Shown here: positions 36,801 through 41,640 of the stretch, piece after piece
How the letters are laid out: each line of letters starts with the position of its first letter
Position numbering within the stretch: the stretch's first letter is position 1
Assembly (NCBI GenBank): GCA_002633025.1
Contig: NMRB01000006.1
Span: 19,108 to 83,107, forward strand
DNA: 64,000 nt
DNA from: Notospermus geniculatus
Lineage: Eukaryota > Nemertea > Pilidiophora > Heteronemertea > Lineidae
Direction of reading: 5' to 3'
Position numbers and translations under genes: made by a program
The notes under the pieces: model-generated
What the model saw: the letters and a program-made list of their open reading frames with translations, nothing else
Told to the model about the DNA's origin: nothing
Database searches by the model: none

Positions 36801-39572
36801 TTACAGCCTCGTAAAGGTCCCCAAAAGATGGTCCTTCAAAAAATCAAGACCTAGGTTTCAGCACACGTTAAAAAAATTGCAGGCAGAGCTCTAATAATGT
36901 ACCGGTATTCAGATAGACTGTAGTACATCTTACACTGCCGGTACCCTAAACATCGGTGAACGTAACTACTTCCTGAATTGAATACAGTTTGGTTTTAAAA
37001 TAGATTTCAAAATTCAAGTGCAGATTCTTTGGAGTTTCATTGGCTATTGGAACATTCCCATTCTCAGGAAGAAGGGTTCAAAACCTGTTATTATTTCATG
37101 CTCTCATGAAGAAGGGAAGACAGATCACCTGCTGACCCTGTTTTAACTCCTCCTTGGTCTGTTTTTCAGGGTGAAGACACGAAGGATGACTACAGCCATC
37201 TTCCACCGAATCAACAGAAGAAGAAACTGAATTCAAAGATCGATCAAATCCGCCAGACTCTCGCCAGAGAAACTGCTGAAAAGTAAGTCAGTGTCTCCAT
37301 AGATGACACTAGTCTCTTCTTATCCTGAGGATGAGGCACTCGGCAATCAGGGCTCGAAGAGAGCCCTGATGGCCGAGTGGTTATCACGTCCACTAAGCAC
37401 GCGTGAATCAAGCCTCGGCCACACGGGATATCATCCCGGGCTCTTCACGTCCTTGCATGGGACAGTAAACCCTGGTGCCTTGTGCCTATGCAAGGGCAAG
37501 TAAAAGACCCCATCCAAGTGAGGAACATGAGTAGCTTGAGAAGGCCTAGCTCTCCCATACTTACCAGGGCAAATAGTGCTATGGCTTCAGCCCTGATGGA
37601 AACATACAAATATAAATGCTGAGGCCCTTTTCTGATGCTATTCCTGTTTTCCAGGGATGCTCTTGTCAAGATGAAGGAGGTATACGGAAATAATCCTAAC
37701 TTTGGTGACGCCACAACCACCGAGGCAAAACTTGAGGAGTGCAATCAAAAAATGGCATCGATCAAGGCAGAGTTGAAAAAATATGAAGATTATTTGGCAG
37801 AAGCTGAAGGAAAAGTACCGGCTAAGAATGGCGGGAATAGTGTGAATCGAGGGAGTTACTCTGGGGACTCGACGATGTCAAGTAGCACGTCGGATCTTAG
37901 CGTGCAGTCAGGACAGCCAAATGATCAAAAGTTGTAAGTGTCCCAATTTACTGGAAATCTACTCCATTTCTCTGAACAAGGCCTAGCGATGATGCTTGCC
38001 ATGGCGTAATACTAGTCACAGCATGAATCATAATGTTGCAGTTTGGGTTTATAATCTGATCCACTCTATCCTGAAATCTTCCAGTAGAACTCAGATGAGC
38101 TGCTCATTCAGTGCTACAATCTGAACGTTTCAGACCGGTACCCATTTATACATGGTTGCCACAGCAATCACAACAACACATTTAATGACTTTTAATGCCT
38201 TTTTAATGCCACGTCTAGGCGTAAATTAATGCCAATTCACAACATCTTCGGGCTTCATATTCATTCGTTTTATATGTAATTTTCAGCAGCGATAAATATC
38301 AGACAGTCTAAAAAATGGCACTAAGTCAACCAACCTGCTCAGGGATGCATGATTGCCCTGCAGTGCAATCAATGCTCTGTCACCCAATCACTAATTGGCT
38401 TGGTCTAGAAGTGATTAGGCCTAAGGGCCTAACAGCGCGCTTGAGCAATGCTGTTTTGACACAACACCTACTAGGCTGTAGGCCTAATTTAAGACCTTTT
38501 TAATGCCTCTGTTTGCTTTGCAGTAAAAATAATGCCTTTTTAATGCCTTTAAAAAAGACAGAATGGAGATAATGACTTTTAATGCTTTTTAATGCCCTGT
38601 GGCAACCATGTTATACACCTGGGTGGAGAGAGGCAAGGGAGGCAAAGAGACCTGCTCTCAGCAGAATGTGACATTGACAGTGGGATTTGAACCAGTGACC
38701 TCATGGCCACTTGCTACAGACCTAAGCCACTAGATCGCCGCGACTCTTTTACCGCGGCCCCATCATGATTATGTAGACTTTAGATATGTGTTTCTCTTCT
38801 GCAGTGATGCACAGTCAACGGGTCACGGCTCAGATCACGGATCAGGAACAGATAACGTGGACCATGCAGGAGCTCAAGGTCACCCCCAGTTTGTCGAACA
38901 AGATTCATTCACTGATGAAACAGAAGATTTCTCAATTGCACCACGATGTGTCGCCTTGTTTGAATTTGTAGGTGAGTGAAATCTGTTCGTGATGCAGTTG
39001 TGGGATGATGGCAAAGCTATTATCCCACTGAACAGGGATGTAGAGAAACGGCTGTCTGTCAGTCTGTCCATCCATCTGGTTGTCCTTCAAAATCTCTTCC
39101 GGCATATAACTTTGCAACGAAGGTAGATTTTGGGTCAGTAATTTCAGGGAAGGAGTGTGAGCAGTCAAAGGTGTGTTGCGTACCCGTGATACGACCTTTG
39201 ACCTTGACCTGTGGCCTTTGACTCGAAATCCCTTCTGGCTTGTAACATTTCAATGAAGGCAGCTTTTGTTTGGTGAGATTTGCACGTGTTTTTGCATTAC
39301 TCTTATTCTGTTTTTAGCCAGGACTGGAGATGGCACCAAAAGAATGTCACTTGATTTTCTGCATTTTTGGAGCAACATTAACATTTGAATAATCCGATGT
39401 CCTCTATTTCCCAGGTGAATCCGAAGGAACAATCACGATGTCTGCAGACGAAGAGTTATACCTTATAGAGAGGGATGAGGAGGGAAGCGGATGGACCCGC
39501 GTGCAGAAAGTGACACCTGATGGCGAGGAGGGATACGTGCCGACGTCTTATCTCAATCTTAATGTAACTTAG
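3803..39572 (+). CDS. FNBP1L-like: CIP4/FBP17/TOCA-1 family F-BAR protein, 11 exons, 573 aa
   Basis: Eleven exons (3803-3826, 19617-19732, 21674-21724, 26699-26909, 27364-27597, 28048-28194, 28781-29002, 37170-37282, 37655-37933, 38805-38971, 39415-39572) join to 1722 nt with GT-AG introns and no frame break. The product starts MSWGTELWDQYDNL, the family's typical N-terminus. Order: F-BAR domain (about 1-270), Lys/Gly-rich linker (about 319-335), coiled-coil HR1 domain (about 345-430), Ser/Asp-rich linker, SH3 (about 512-570). Known role of the family: the F-BAR dimer binds and tubulates PI(4,5)P2 membranes, HR1 binds GTP-Cdc42, and SH3 recruits N-WASP/WIP, dynamin or formins during endocytosis and filopodium formation. 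Length compares with about 545-620 aa in vertebrates. A single invertebrate gene would be co-orthologous to TRIP10, FNBP1 and FNBP1L, so the exact vertebrate name is arbitrary. Optional exons in intron 7 would lengthen the linker. Confidence 0.95.
4112..4361. mobile_element. MITE with about 50-bp TIRs and TA target duplication
   Basis: The left end reads GACAAGTTGCGAAATTAG, followed by a GGCCGCCATCTTTT block. The right end is its near-perfect inverse (CTAATTTCGCAACCTGTC). TA flanks both sides (4110-4111, 4362-4363). Size and TA duplication suggest a Tc1/mariner-type non-autonomous element. The open frame across it at 4099-4347 is a by-product of the inverted repeats. Confidence 0.8.
5328..5440. 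mobile_element. Perfect palindromic hairpin element, 6-bp TSD ATTCAG
   Basis: A 113-bp segment starts CAGGCCTTTCC and ends GGAAAGGCCTG, and folds back over almost its whole length (arms about 55 bp). It is flanked by the direct repeat ATTCAG (5322-5327 and 5441-5446). It shares the CAGGCCTT end and the 6-bp duplication with the element at 26460-26567, so both belong to one foldback family. The near-absence of arm mismatches points to recent insertion or conversion between arms. Confidence 0.88.
7562..7612 (+). CDS. Candidate alternative 51-nt exon in intron 1
   Basis: A long T/C tract ending in ...CCATGTAG precedes it and a GTAAGT donor follows (7613). The 51 nt are open in phase 0 and read TKTFTMNHFTRKRKALR, so the segment could be inserted between exons 1 and 2, or its internal ATG could give an alternative N-terminus (MNHFTRKRKALR-DQYDNL). 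The splice sites are better than chance would usually give, but no homologous peptide is recognised. A decoy or non-coding alternative exon is equally possible. Confidence 0.3.
7956..8250. mobile_element. hAT-like MITE, TIR CAGTGTTCTC, 8-bp TSD
   Basis: Ends are CAGTGTTCTC and GAGAACACTG, flanked by ATGGTTGG (7948-7955) and GTGGTTGG (8251-8258), an 8-bp duplication with one mismatch. The interior repeats a CCCCTCTTAAAA motif several times. The 8-bp duplication and CAG start are typical of hAT elements. A related element with diverged ends lies at 19147-19408. Confidence 0.8.
9014..9697. repeat. Large inverted repeat interrupted by a younger element
   Basis: Arms at 9014-9087 and 9622-9697 are inverted copies with scattered mismatches; a GCGCCCCTAGTAGAATTTCT block is shared. 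The CAGGG element at 9245-9621 inserted at the inner edge of the right arm. Before that insertion the arms were about 160 bp apart, so this was probably a TIR element of about 310 bp. Confidence 0.7.
9245..9621. mobile_element. CAGGG-type element, 5-bp TSD GTGAG
   Basis: Ends CAGGGCTCACACTTGGG and CCCAAATGTGAGCCCTG are inverted and flanked by GTGAG on both sides (9240-9244, 9622-9626). The interior has GGGAGACTT and GGCGA repeats and a long T run. The CAGGG/CCCTG ends with a 5-bp duplication match the other members noted in this window, most like a hAT subgroup with 5-bp duplications. Confidence 0.88.
10479..10906 (+). repeat. Tandem 268-bp unit with 5S- and tRNA-like promoter boxes
   Basis: A complete unit (10479-10746) is followed head-to-tail by a nearly identical partial one (10747-10906). 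Each contains a tRNA-like A box (TGGCCTAGTGG), then GAAGTTAAGC and GGATGGGTGACCG, which match the A-block region and C box of 5S rRNA genes. Box order matches a SINE promoter, and the unit does not form a full 5S rRNA. It is best described as a chimeric tRNA/5S-derived SINE (SINE3-like) caught as a tandem pair. Transcription by Pol III is an inference. Confidence 0.6.
10979..11137 (+). repeat. Copy 1 of TAGGAGC short TIR repeat
   Basis: This roughly 160-bp repeat starts TAGGAGCTGTCAGCGAGTTG and ends near GCGCGGCTGAC, with its right terminus degraded. It matches 32794-32960 (inverted) and 57717-57885. The last copy shows both termini, TAGGAGCTGTCAGC and GCTGACTGCTCCTA. Confidence 0.7.
13439..13815. 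mobile_element. CAGGG-type element, 5-bp TSD CGGTA
   Basis: Ends CAGGGTTTCCGCCAGAGGGT and CTGGCAGAAACCCTG are inverted and flanked by CGGTA (13434-13438, 13816-13820). The interior is dominated by alternating A and T runs. It is the same family as 57889-58031, which shares the GTTTCCGCCAGAGGGTA end. Confidence 0.88.
13864..14039. repeat. Inverted-repeat element with GACTTTACTGC ends
   Basis: The left end GACTTTACTGCAGTTAGAGG and the right end CCTCTAACAGCAGTAAAGTC are inverted copies. The interior carries several TGACGTCA or ACGTCA words. No target duplication is obvious, so the outer limits are approximate. Confidence 0.6.
15043..15221. mobile_element. CAGG-type element, 5-bp TSD CATCC
   Basis: The left end is CAGGCACAGATTCAAGAGGG and the right end is CCTCTTTCCCATGATTCTGG followed by ATCCGCTCCTG. 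CATCC flanks both sides (15038-15042, 15222-15226). The ends resemble CAG-GGGCGGATCCAGAA-type hAT MITEs. A relative lies at 42860-42997. Confidence 0.8.
15737..16126. mobile_element. MITE with about 90-bp TIRs, TA TSD
   Basis: Arms start GGGAGTTTTCGCAAATCTGA and end with its inverse. The match continues through a run of ACGAAGTACGAAATACGAA and a GGACGTCATATCCAT block for about 90 bp. TA flanks both ends (15735-15736, 16127-16128). High arm identity argues for a fairly recent Tc1/mariner-like non-autonomous element. Confidence 0.85.
18400..18560 (-). mobile_element. tRNA-derived SINE remnant (family 3)
   Basis: On the minus strand it reads as a tRNA-like head: A-box-like GAGCCTAGTGGCGG, then a GGTTCAAACCC B box (18493-18504 region), followed by a short tail. 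It matches 55190-55385 in the tail (AAACCTGCACT followed by GAGTAG on the + strand). It is not an intact tRNA gene. Confidence 0.6.
19147..19408. mobile_element. hAT-like MITE, CAGTGTTCTCCAC ends
   Basis: The left end CAGTGTTCTCCACAGGGTTT and the right end ACCCTCGTGGAGAATGCTG are imperfect inverted repeats. It shares GGGCGGCCCACCC words with the 7956-8250 element. No clean target duplication is visible, so it is older. Confidence 0.65.
19617..19732 (+). CDS. FNBP1L-like: F-BAR gene exon 2
   Basis: 116 nt encoding residues 9-46, DQYDNLASHTLKGIEFSERF onward to ETEYAAKLK: helix 1 of the F-BAR domain, including the conserved EYA(A/K)(K/Q)L motif. It starts after CTCACTTCAG and ends at GTAAGT, phase 2. 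A 145-bp transposon (19766) sits 33 bp downstream. Confidence 0.95.
19733..21673 (+). other. Intron 2
   Basis: It contains the CAGGG-type element at 19766-19910. Next to it, 19957-20388 holds a G/C-rich, proline-rich 143-codon open frame of unlike composition, with two overlapping frames also open and no convincing splice sites. It may be a degraded retroelement or a transposed exon. At 21202-21224 there is a half copy of the CATCCTCCCAC element. One ambiguous base lies at 20744. Confidence 0.7.
19766..19910. mobile_element. CAGGG-type element, 5-bp TSD CAGAA
   Basis: A 145-bp element with ends CAGGGCCGTATTTAGC and GCTAAATACGGCCCTG, which are 16-bp perfect inverted repeats. The flanks are CAGAA (19761-19765) and CAGAA (19911-19915). 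It is the cleanest member of the 5-bp duplication set. Confidence 0.92.
21674..21724 (+). CDS. FNBP1L-like: F-BAR gene exon 3
   Basis: 51 nt encoding RLARAYQPKKKEEEDYQ, the conserved basic L-x-K-x-YQPKK segment of CIP4-family F-BAR helix 2. It starts after TTTTTTCAG and ends at GTAAGT (21725), phase 2. A TA-flanked MITE begins at 21732, only seven bases after the exon end, so the donor hexamer itself survived by one base. Confidence 0.95.
21732..21964. mobile_element. GACAAATCCC-family MITE, copy 1 (diverged)
   Basis: The ends (CAGACCGTTCTCAAATTGAC / GAATTTGAGAATTGTC) and interior (GTCAGAGTCAACCATAGCTG then AATCATGGATTACGTCACGT) match the copies at 31196 and 36401. TA is present at both borders. 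It abuts the exon 3 donor. It is the most diverged of the three copies and so probably the oldest. Confidence 0.75.
22566..22848 (+). mobile_element. tRNA-Val-like SINE (family 1), full copy
   Basis: The head resembles tRNA-Val: A box TAGTGTAGTGG and B box GGTTCGAATCCC, about 32 bp apart. The body is GGGACAGTAAGCCGTGGTGC, then GGCAAGTAAAAGACCCCATC and a 3' end GGCCCTGATGGAAAAATCTAA. Other copies lie at 25737-25905 (+), 26262-26625 (-) and 37361-37612 (+). Confidence 0.85.
23259..23710. mobile_element. TIR element, CCCCTTTTACAC ends
   Basis: A 452-bp segment bounded by CCCCTTTTACAC and GTGTAAAAGGGG. The interior carries repeated CCGGACCGAGCC and CGGGCC words in both orientations. No target duplication was identified. 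Confidence 0.7.
25017..25190. repeat. 38-bp minisatellite, about 4.5 copies
   Basis: The unit starts GTGGCCTCTCCCCCTGTATT and repeats at 25017, 25055, 25093, 25131 and 25169 with almost no change. The 38-bp period is not a multiple of three, and the minus strand is open in all three frames, so the long open frames here are a repeat effect and not genes. Confidence 0.9.
25446..25526. mobile_element. 81-bp miniature TIR element
   Basis: The ends CATCCTCCCACCGCAGG and CCTGCTGTGGGAGGATG are inverted with one mismatch. The interior reads TTTTTACCTCGC...GAGACCAAAG. Related or partial copies occur at 21202-21224, about 35055-35140, 54068-54165 and about 58430-58480, in both orientations. Confidence 0.75.
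25737..25905 (+). mobile_element. Family 1 SINE, 5'-truncated copy
   Basis: It matches the body and 3' end of the 22566 copy (GACAGTGAGCCGTGGTGCC to GGCCCTGATGGAAAAATCTA). The tRNA-like head is absent, as in typical 5'-truncated insertions. Confidence 0.8.
26262..26625 (-). mobile_element. Family 1 SINE, minus strand, carrying a nested hairpin
   Basis: On the minus strand the head shows CCTAGTGGTTATCACGTC and GGGTTCGAATCC, and the body matches the other copies. The palindromic element at 26460-26567 inserted between head and body with a 6-bp duplication, which makes the SINE older than the hairpin. Confidence 0.85.
26460..26567. mobile_element. Palindromic hairpin element, 6-bp TSD CGGGCT
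   Basis: 108 bp starting CAGGCCTTGT and ending ACAAGGCCTG; the arms pair nearly throughout (TTCTGAGGCAAGTG and TCTGAGGCGAGCAG blocks). The direct repeat CGGGCT flanks it (26454-26459, 26568-26573). It has the same termini and duplication length as 5328-5440. Confidence 0.88.
26699..26909 (+). CDS. FNBP1L-like: F-BAR gene exon 4
   Basis: 211 nt completing Q63-F and encoding FSYAKGFLSMINEVHDIASQ through DLQKQLDKSLELLQN: the long helix with the family motif QHE(L/V)ISEN and the ELKQERKK basic stretch. Acceptor CTTTGCAG, donor GTGAGT, ends in phase 0. Confidence 0.95.
27364..27597 (+). CDS. FNBP1L-like: F-BAR gene exon 5
   Basis: 234 nt, 78 codons, SKKQYEKAFKDSEKAQDNYK to LMPQVFK. The heptad-rich helix carries the AEVERQKTIAQ and EHYTTLMPQ(V/I)F segments typical of the family. 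Phase 0 at both ends. Introns 4 (26910-27363) and 5 (27598-28047) hold no recognisable gene. Confidence 0.95.
28048..28194 (+). CDS. FNBP1L-like: F-BAR gene exon 6
   Basis: 147 nt, 49 codons, SLQDMDERRITRIQDFIKAS to ASQSVNPSE, the last long F-BAR helix with the conserved (M/E)EERR(I) motif. Acceptor CTTTTTCAG, donor GTAAAT, phase 0. Confidence 0.95.
28256..28457. mobile_element. MITE in intron 6, TA TSD
   Basis: Arms start GAGGCTTTG and continue through ATGACGTCA and GCCATNCTGG blocks; the right arm is the inverse, ending CAAAGCCTC. TA flanks both ends (28254-28255, 28458-28459). It occupies about a third of intron 6 (28195-28780). The rest of that intron has no exon. Confidence 0.8.
28781..29002 (+). 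CDS. FNBP1L-like: F-BAR gene exon 7
   Basis: 222 nt, 74 codons. DSKMVVDKFKSGFQHPGDIP followed by FEDLSL is the family signature closing the F-BAR domain (FKSGFxxPGDIxFED). A Ser/Thr-rich stretch and a basic Gly/Lys cluster (GGKNKKRGGLRGLFGGAK) follow, a likely membrane-contacting tail. Donor GTGAGT, phase 0. It adjoins the intron with the optional exons. Confidence 0.95.
30363..30489. mobile_element. Hairpin element TAATTGGTCATATG
   Basis: Arms (AATTGGTCATATGAATAAAG and its inverse CTTTATTCATATGACCAATT, extended by a GCAAAT block and a TTTTACTT block) fold over about 45 bp each. No clear target duplication. Confidence 0.75.
31196..31433. mobile_element. GACAAATCCC-family MITE, copy 2
   Basis: It starts GACAAATCCCAAATT and ends AATTTGGGATTTGTC, with TA immediately right. 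The interior matches the 36401 copy in inverted orientation (CAGCTGACGTGACGCAATCC, then GGTTTCAGACCGAGGTTCTG). Confidence 0.85.
32175..32308. mobile_element. Hairpin MITE, AGGTGGCTTCC ends, TTA/TTG TSD
   Basis: Arms of about 60 bp: AGGTGGCTTCCATTGGAGCG and its inverse CTCCAGTGGAAAGCCACCC. The flanks are TTA (32172-32174) and TTG (32309-32311). The host repeat has an uninterrupted relative near 36926, where ...ACATCTTACAC continues directly, so the insertion point is fixed by comparison. The 3-bp duplication suggests a PIF/Harbinger-type origin. Its termini resemble 57065-58317. Confidence 0.85.
32520..32567 (+). CDS. Candidate cassette exon A, 48 nt
   Basis: Preceded by TTCATATTTATTTCAG and followed by AAG/GTAACA. 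The 16 codons are open in phase 0, PRLSRSINRMILARIK, a basic peptide. Vertebrate FBP17 and TOCA-1 have an optional segment with a basic SLKRG-type stretch at this linker, so position and charge fit. Direct homology is not demonstrable by eye. Neighbours on either side are also phase 0, so inclusion would be silent for frame. Confidence 0.45.
32794..32960 (-). repeat. Copy 2 of TAGGAGC short TIR repeat
   Basis: Inverted relative to 10979 and 57717. The ends are TAGGAGCAGTCAGC and CTGACAGCTCCT. Internal blocks such as CACCTATTGGTCAACTCACT align with the other copies. Confidence 0.75.
33649..33735 (+). CDS. Candidate cassette exon B, 87 nt
   Basis: Acceptor TGTACGTCCTTATTACAG, donor CGT/GTGAGA. 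The 29 codons are open in phase 0, HQNQVEYWCFVPMETAISLL then NLSLREDGR. Together with candidates A and C it lies in order in the F-BAR/HR1 linker intron. No family match for the peptide is recognised. Confidence 0.45.
34036..34310. repeat. GAGTGATTGATTAATTAT tandem array
   Basis: An imperfect unit of about 18 bp repeated about fifteen times with TAC/TAT and 2- to 4-bp variation. AT-rich simple repeat, no coding sense. Confidence 0.9.
35421..35555 (+). CDS. Candidate cassette exon C, 135 nt
   Basis: Acceptor TTGTATTCCCTCCCTCAG and donor CCG/GTAAGG are both strong. 45 codons open in phase 0: SWSQSDACSSASPGFRERSR, then SCDWDCDVTYTLAALPQEFL and ECCPP. The base composition turns sharply G/C-rich compared with the flanks, as expected of an exon. 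Ser- and Cys-rich with no recognised domain, it would sit in the regulatory linker before HR1. It is the best supported of the optional exons. Confidence 0.6.
36401..36664. mobile_element. GACAAATCCC-family MITE, copy 3, TA TSD
   Basis: The ends are GACAAATCCCAAATT and AATTTGGGATTTGTC, with TA at 36399-36400 and 36665-36666. Long inner arms (AGATCTGCGCACTTCTGCCG / CGGCGGAAGTGCACAGATCT) make the whole 264 bp a hairpin. Confidence 0.9.
37170..37282 (+). CDS. FNBP1L-like: F-BAR gene exon 8 (HR1, first half)
   Basis: 113 nt encoding GEDTKDDYSHLPPNQQKKKL through QIRQTLARETAEK. YSHLPPNQQKKKLNSKID matches the (F/Y)SxLPPEQRRKKLxxKI start of the family's HR1 domain, which binds GTP-Cdc42. Acceptor GTTTTTCAG, donor GTAAGT, phase 2. 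Confidence 0.95.
37361..37612 (+). mobile_element. Family 1 SINE filling intron 8
   Basis: The A box TGGCCGAGTGG is intact, the B-box region is degraded (AATCAAGCCTCGG), and the body and tail match the 22566 copy. The 372-bp intron 8 (37283-37654) consists mainly of this element, so the original intron was about 120 bp. Confidence 0.85.
37655..37933 (+). CDS. FNBP1L-like: F-BAR gene exon 9 (HR1, second half, linker)
   Basis: 279 nt. DALVKMKEVYGNNPNFGDAT then LEECNQKMASIKAELKKYED complete the antiparallel HR1 coiled coil (family: (A/D)(I/L)xKMKxVYxxNPxxGD). A Ser-rich linker follows (STMSSSTSDLSVQSGQ), a plausible phosphorylation region by inference. Phase 2, donor GTAAGT. Confidence 0.95.
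38036..38745 (-). mobile_element. Family 2 tRNA-derived SINE split by a nested element
   Basis: On the minus strand the head (38650-38745 region) contains GATCTAGTGGCTTAGGTC and GGTTCAAATCCCAC. The tail lies at 38036-38150 beyond a 460-bp insertion (38151-38610). An uninterrupted relative at 45255-45440 reads straight across, confirming the split. It occupies most of intron 9 (37934-38804). Confidence 0.85.
38151..38610. mobile_element. hAT-like element nested in SINE, 5-bp TSD TTATA
   Basis: Ends CATGGTTGCCACAG and CTGTGGCAACCATG; flanks TTATA (38146-38150) and TTATA (38611-38615). The interior repeats TTTTTAATGCC. The insertion is younger than the SINE it splits. Confidence 0.9.
38805..38971 (+). 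CDS. FNBP1L-like: F-BAR gene exon 10 (linker, SH3 start)
   Basis: 167 nt. FDAQSTGHGSDHGSGTDNVD and an acidic stretch lead into APRCVALFEFVG, the first SH3 strand and the ALYxY-type motif (here ALFEF). Acceptor TTCTCTTCTGCAG, donor GTGAGT, phase 1. Confidence 0.95.
39415..39572 (+). CDS. FNBP1L-like: F-BAR gene exon 11 (SH3, stop)
   Basis: 158 nt. ESEGTITMSADEELYLIERD, then the acidic RT/n-Src region, the conserved Trp (GSGWTRV) and the closing GYVPTSYL motif, ending LNVT and TAG at 39570-39572. The SH3 would bind proline-rich N-WASP, dynamin or formin segments. Intron 10 (38972-39414) has nothing recognisable. Confidence 0.95.
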
Positions 39573-41640
39573 GGAGATATAGGGGGCTCCACCAGGCGGT
39601 TTCGAGGTGGTGTGTTAGTTATGTTTGGGTGATGGATTCAGCATTTATGATGACAATTAGCGATGGATTTGTGACGTCACATGGTGACAACTTATGACGT
39701 CATTAGAATGTGTGACGTCATTTTGTGAATTGGTCATTAACTTATGATGAAATGATGACATTGCACTACATGACGTCACCAGCAATGAAGTGACGTCATC
39801 ACATGAGCATTGTTGTAAACAATCAGGGAACCAAGAAGATTGGCCAAGTTATAGCTTGATAACCTCCGAGACCACCTGGTGGACCTTACTGACATCTAGT
39901 TCATGATTATTGTCAAAAGGTGGCTTCACCAGGTGCTGATTGTACTAAACTCAGTAGACTTTACAGTATACAATAGGAATGCTATTTTTATGAAATCAAC
40001 ATGGAGAGAGGTGTAATGTACAAGAGGTTGCAAGTCATTCCACCCCATTAGAAAGATCTGTTTATTACGCTTTATTTGTGAAGATTTTTTGATTCAGTTC
40101 TCAGCTTATATCACTCTGGTTGATAGTTCAATTGGACGGATACCATTTCTGAGTTCTGTTGTAATCTGGTGTGGAATAACTTGACCTCACATGTACGTGG
40201 CTCCCCCTATATCTTTATGGAGGAAGTATGACATAAATACAACACGTTGAGAACTGTTGTCCACCTCTGTATTTCTTTATGGCGTGTCCCAGAAAAAGGG
40301 TTCTCAGTGGTGTTGTTCAGGGTGCCTTTCCTATCCGATAGGCTATTTTGGCTGTTGCCTTCTATCAAAGTGCCACTGTATGCATTAGGTTTTCTATCAT
40401 GTGGCGGCCGACGTAACCTTTGACCTTCAGGCAACCTCGTTCATAGGTTTACAGATGCAGTCAGTGTACACCATATACCACAGCGTTAATTACTGGCGGT
40501 GAGGTTGATCATGATCAGTGTATCCGGACGTTTCAATGCATGCTTGACAAGACTGTTCAAGATCTAAGTTACCTATTAGGCATTGAGACTGTTGCCACCA
40601 TAAAAGAAAGAATGAGTTGAAGCATGGTACATTACTTGATGAAGGGTTAGTCATGTCGTGCTATAACAGCGTGTTGAACTTTTCAAGTGATGAAAAGGAT
40701 GGCGGCCATTTTTCAGCTAAGGTTCCGATATAGTATCAGTCCAGCCTAGGTGTTACCATTGGCTATGTATGGGTTGGACATGTCACCAATCTTATCATGT
40801 TGGTTCCAGATCCTGCCACCAGGGGAGGGGTACTGAGGCATACCTCAATGCATACAGTGGCACTTTAAATCCAATGAAAAATCAAGATAGCTACATGTAA
40901 TTCATGTTTTCGACAATCCAAGTGTGTCATTTTTTGGGACGCCCTGTGTAGGAGTCGACTTGGTGTTTGCTCATGTTTTATTCAGTGGTGTACATAAACT
41001 TTTCCAGATTTTTACCCAAAATAACTGAGTGTTTGTGACTATCCATTGTCTTCTCAACGTTGGTTGTAAAGACACCGTGTAATATACAAGAGTGCCCAGA
41101 ATTGGTGTCGTCGGATTGTATGGTACCTGTTGATGCTAGAATGTACAGAAGGTTCAGTCCAACTTGATCAAAGATTATGTGAATTGTAGTGCCTCATGCC
41201 AGTTTGACTGCGGTCAAGTTATTTGAAGCCATTTAGACATAGTGACTTAGTAAGTGTAAAGTGTGTAACGATAGGTAACACGAGTCCAGAAGAGGTCAAG
41301 ACAGAAAGGATTTTTCTCCATTTTGTATTTTCTTGTCGACCGTTATTTCAAACTAAACTTATTTAACGTATTGCATGGTTGCCATGCAATATCCGTGGCT
41401 GTTTCTATGTATGGTGACATGTTGCCACGACAACAGTTGTAGTCACCGTGGCATTGTGATTTACAGATTTTTATTGAAGACTTTGTGTACAGTAATGATG
41501 GCTAGTGTTTGTAATATTCTTAGCCGGCTTGGTTATAATCAGTTTAGTAATATCTAGGTGTATATGAGAAGATGGCAAGTAACATTTGTGTCGCAGATCC
41601 CAGAACCTCCACAAAAAAATAAAACGTGGGGAACTTTAGG
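39573..41640 (+). other. Probable 3' UTR of the F-BAR gene
   Basis: About 2 kb of largely unique, AT-rich DNA without transposon hallmarks follows the stop codon. AATAAA at 41618-41623 is the first well-placed polyadenylation signal noticed. The lack of MITEs compared with the introns suggests that the stretch is transcribed and constrained. The exact 3' end is inferred. Confidence 0.5.
39672..39798. promoter_or_regulatory. Cluster of five TGACGTCA palindromes
   Basis: Exact TGACGTCA words at 39672-39679, 39695-39702, 39713-39720, 39771-39778 and 39791-39798. TGACGTCA is the full CRE site for CREB/ATF bZIP factors. The position, just after the stop codon, is unusual. It could be an intragenic enhancer or a degraded repeat built on this word, since similar words occur inside MITEs here (13864, 28256, 43672). 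Confidence 0.5.

Larger units (their letters stand above)
29003..37169 (+). other. Intron 7 (8.2 kb)
   Basis: It holds three candidate cassette exons (32520, 33649, 35421). Repeats include a hairpin (30363-30489), two GACAAATCCC MITEs (31196, 36401), a hairpin with a paralogous empty site (32175), an inverted TAGGAGC repeat (32794) and a GATTGATTAATTA tandem array (34036-34310). The open frame at 29883-30176 lacks splice sites and homology. Confidence 0.8.
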
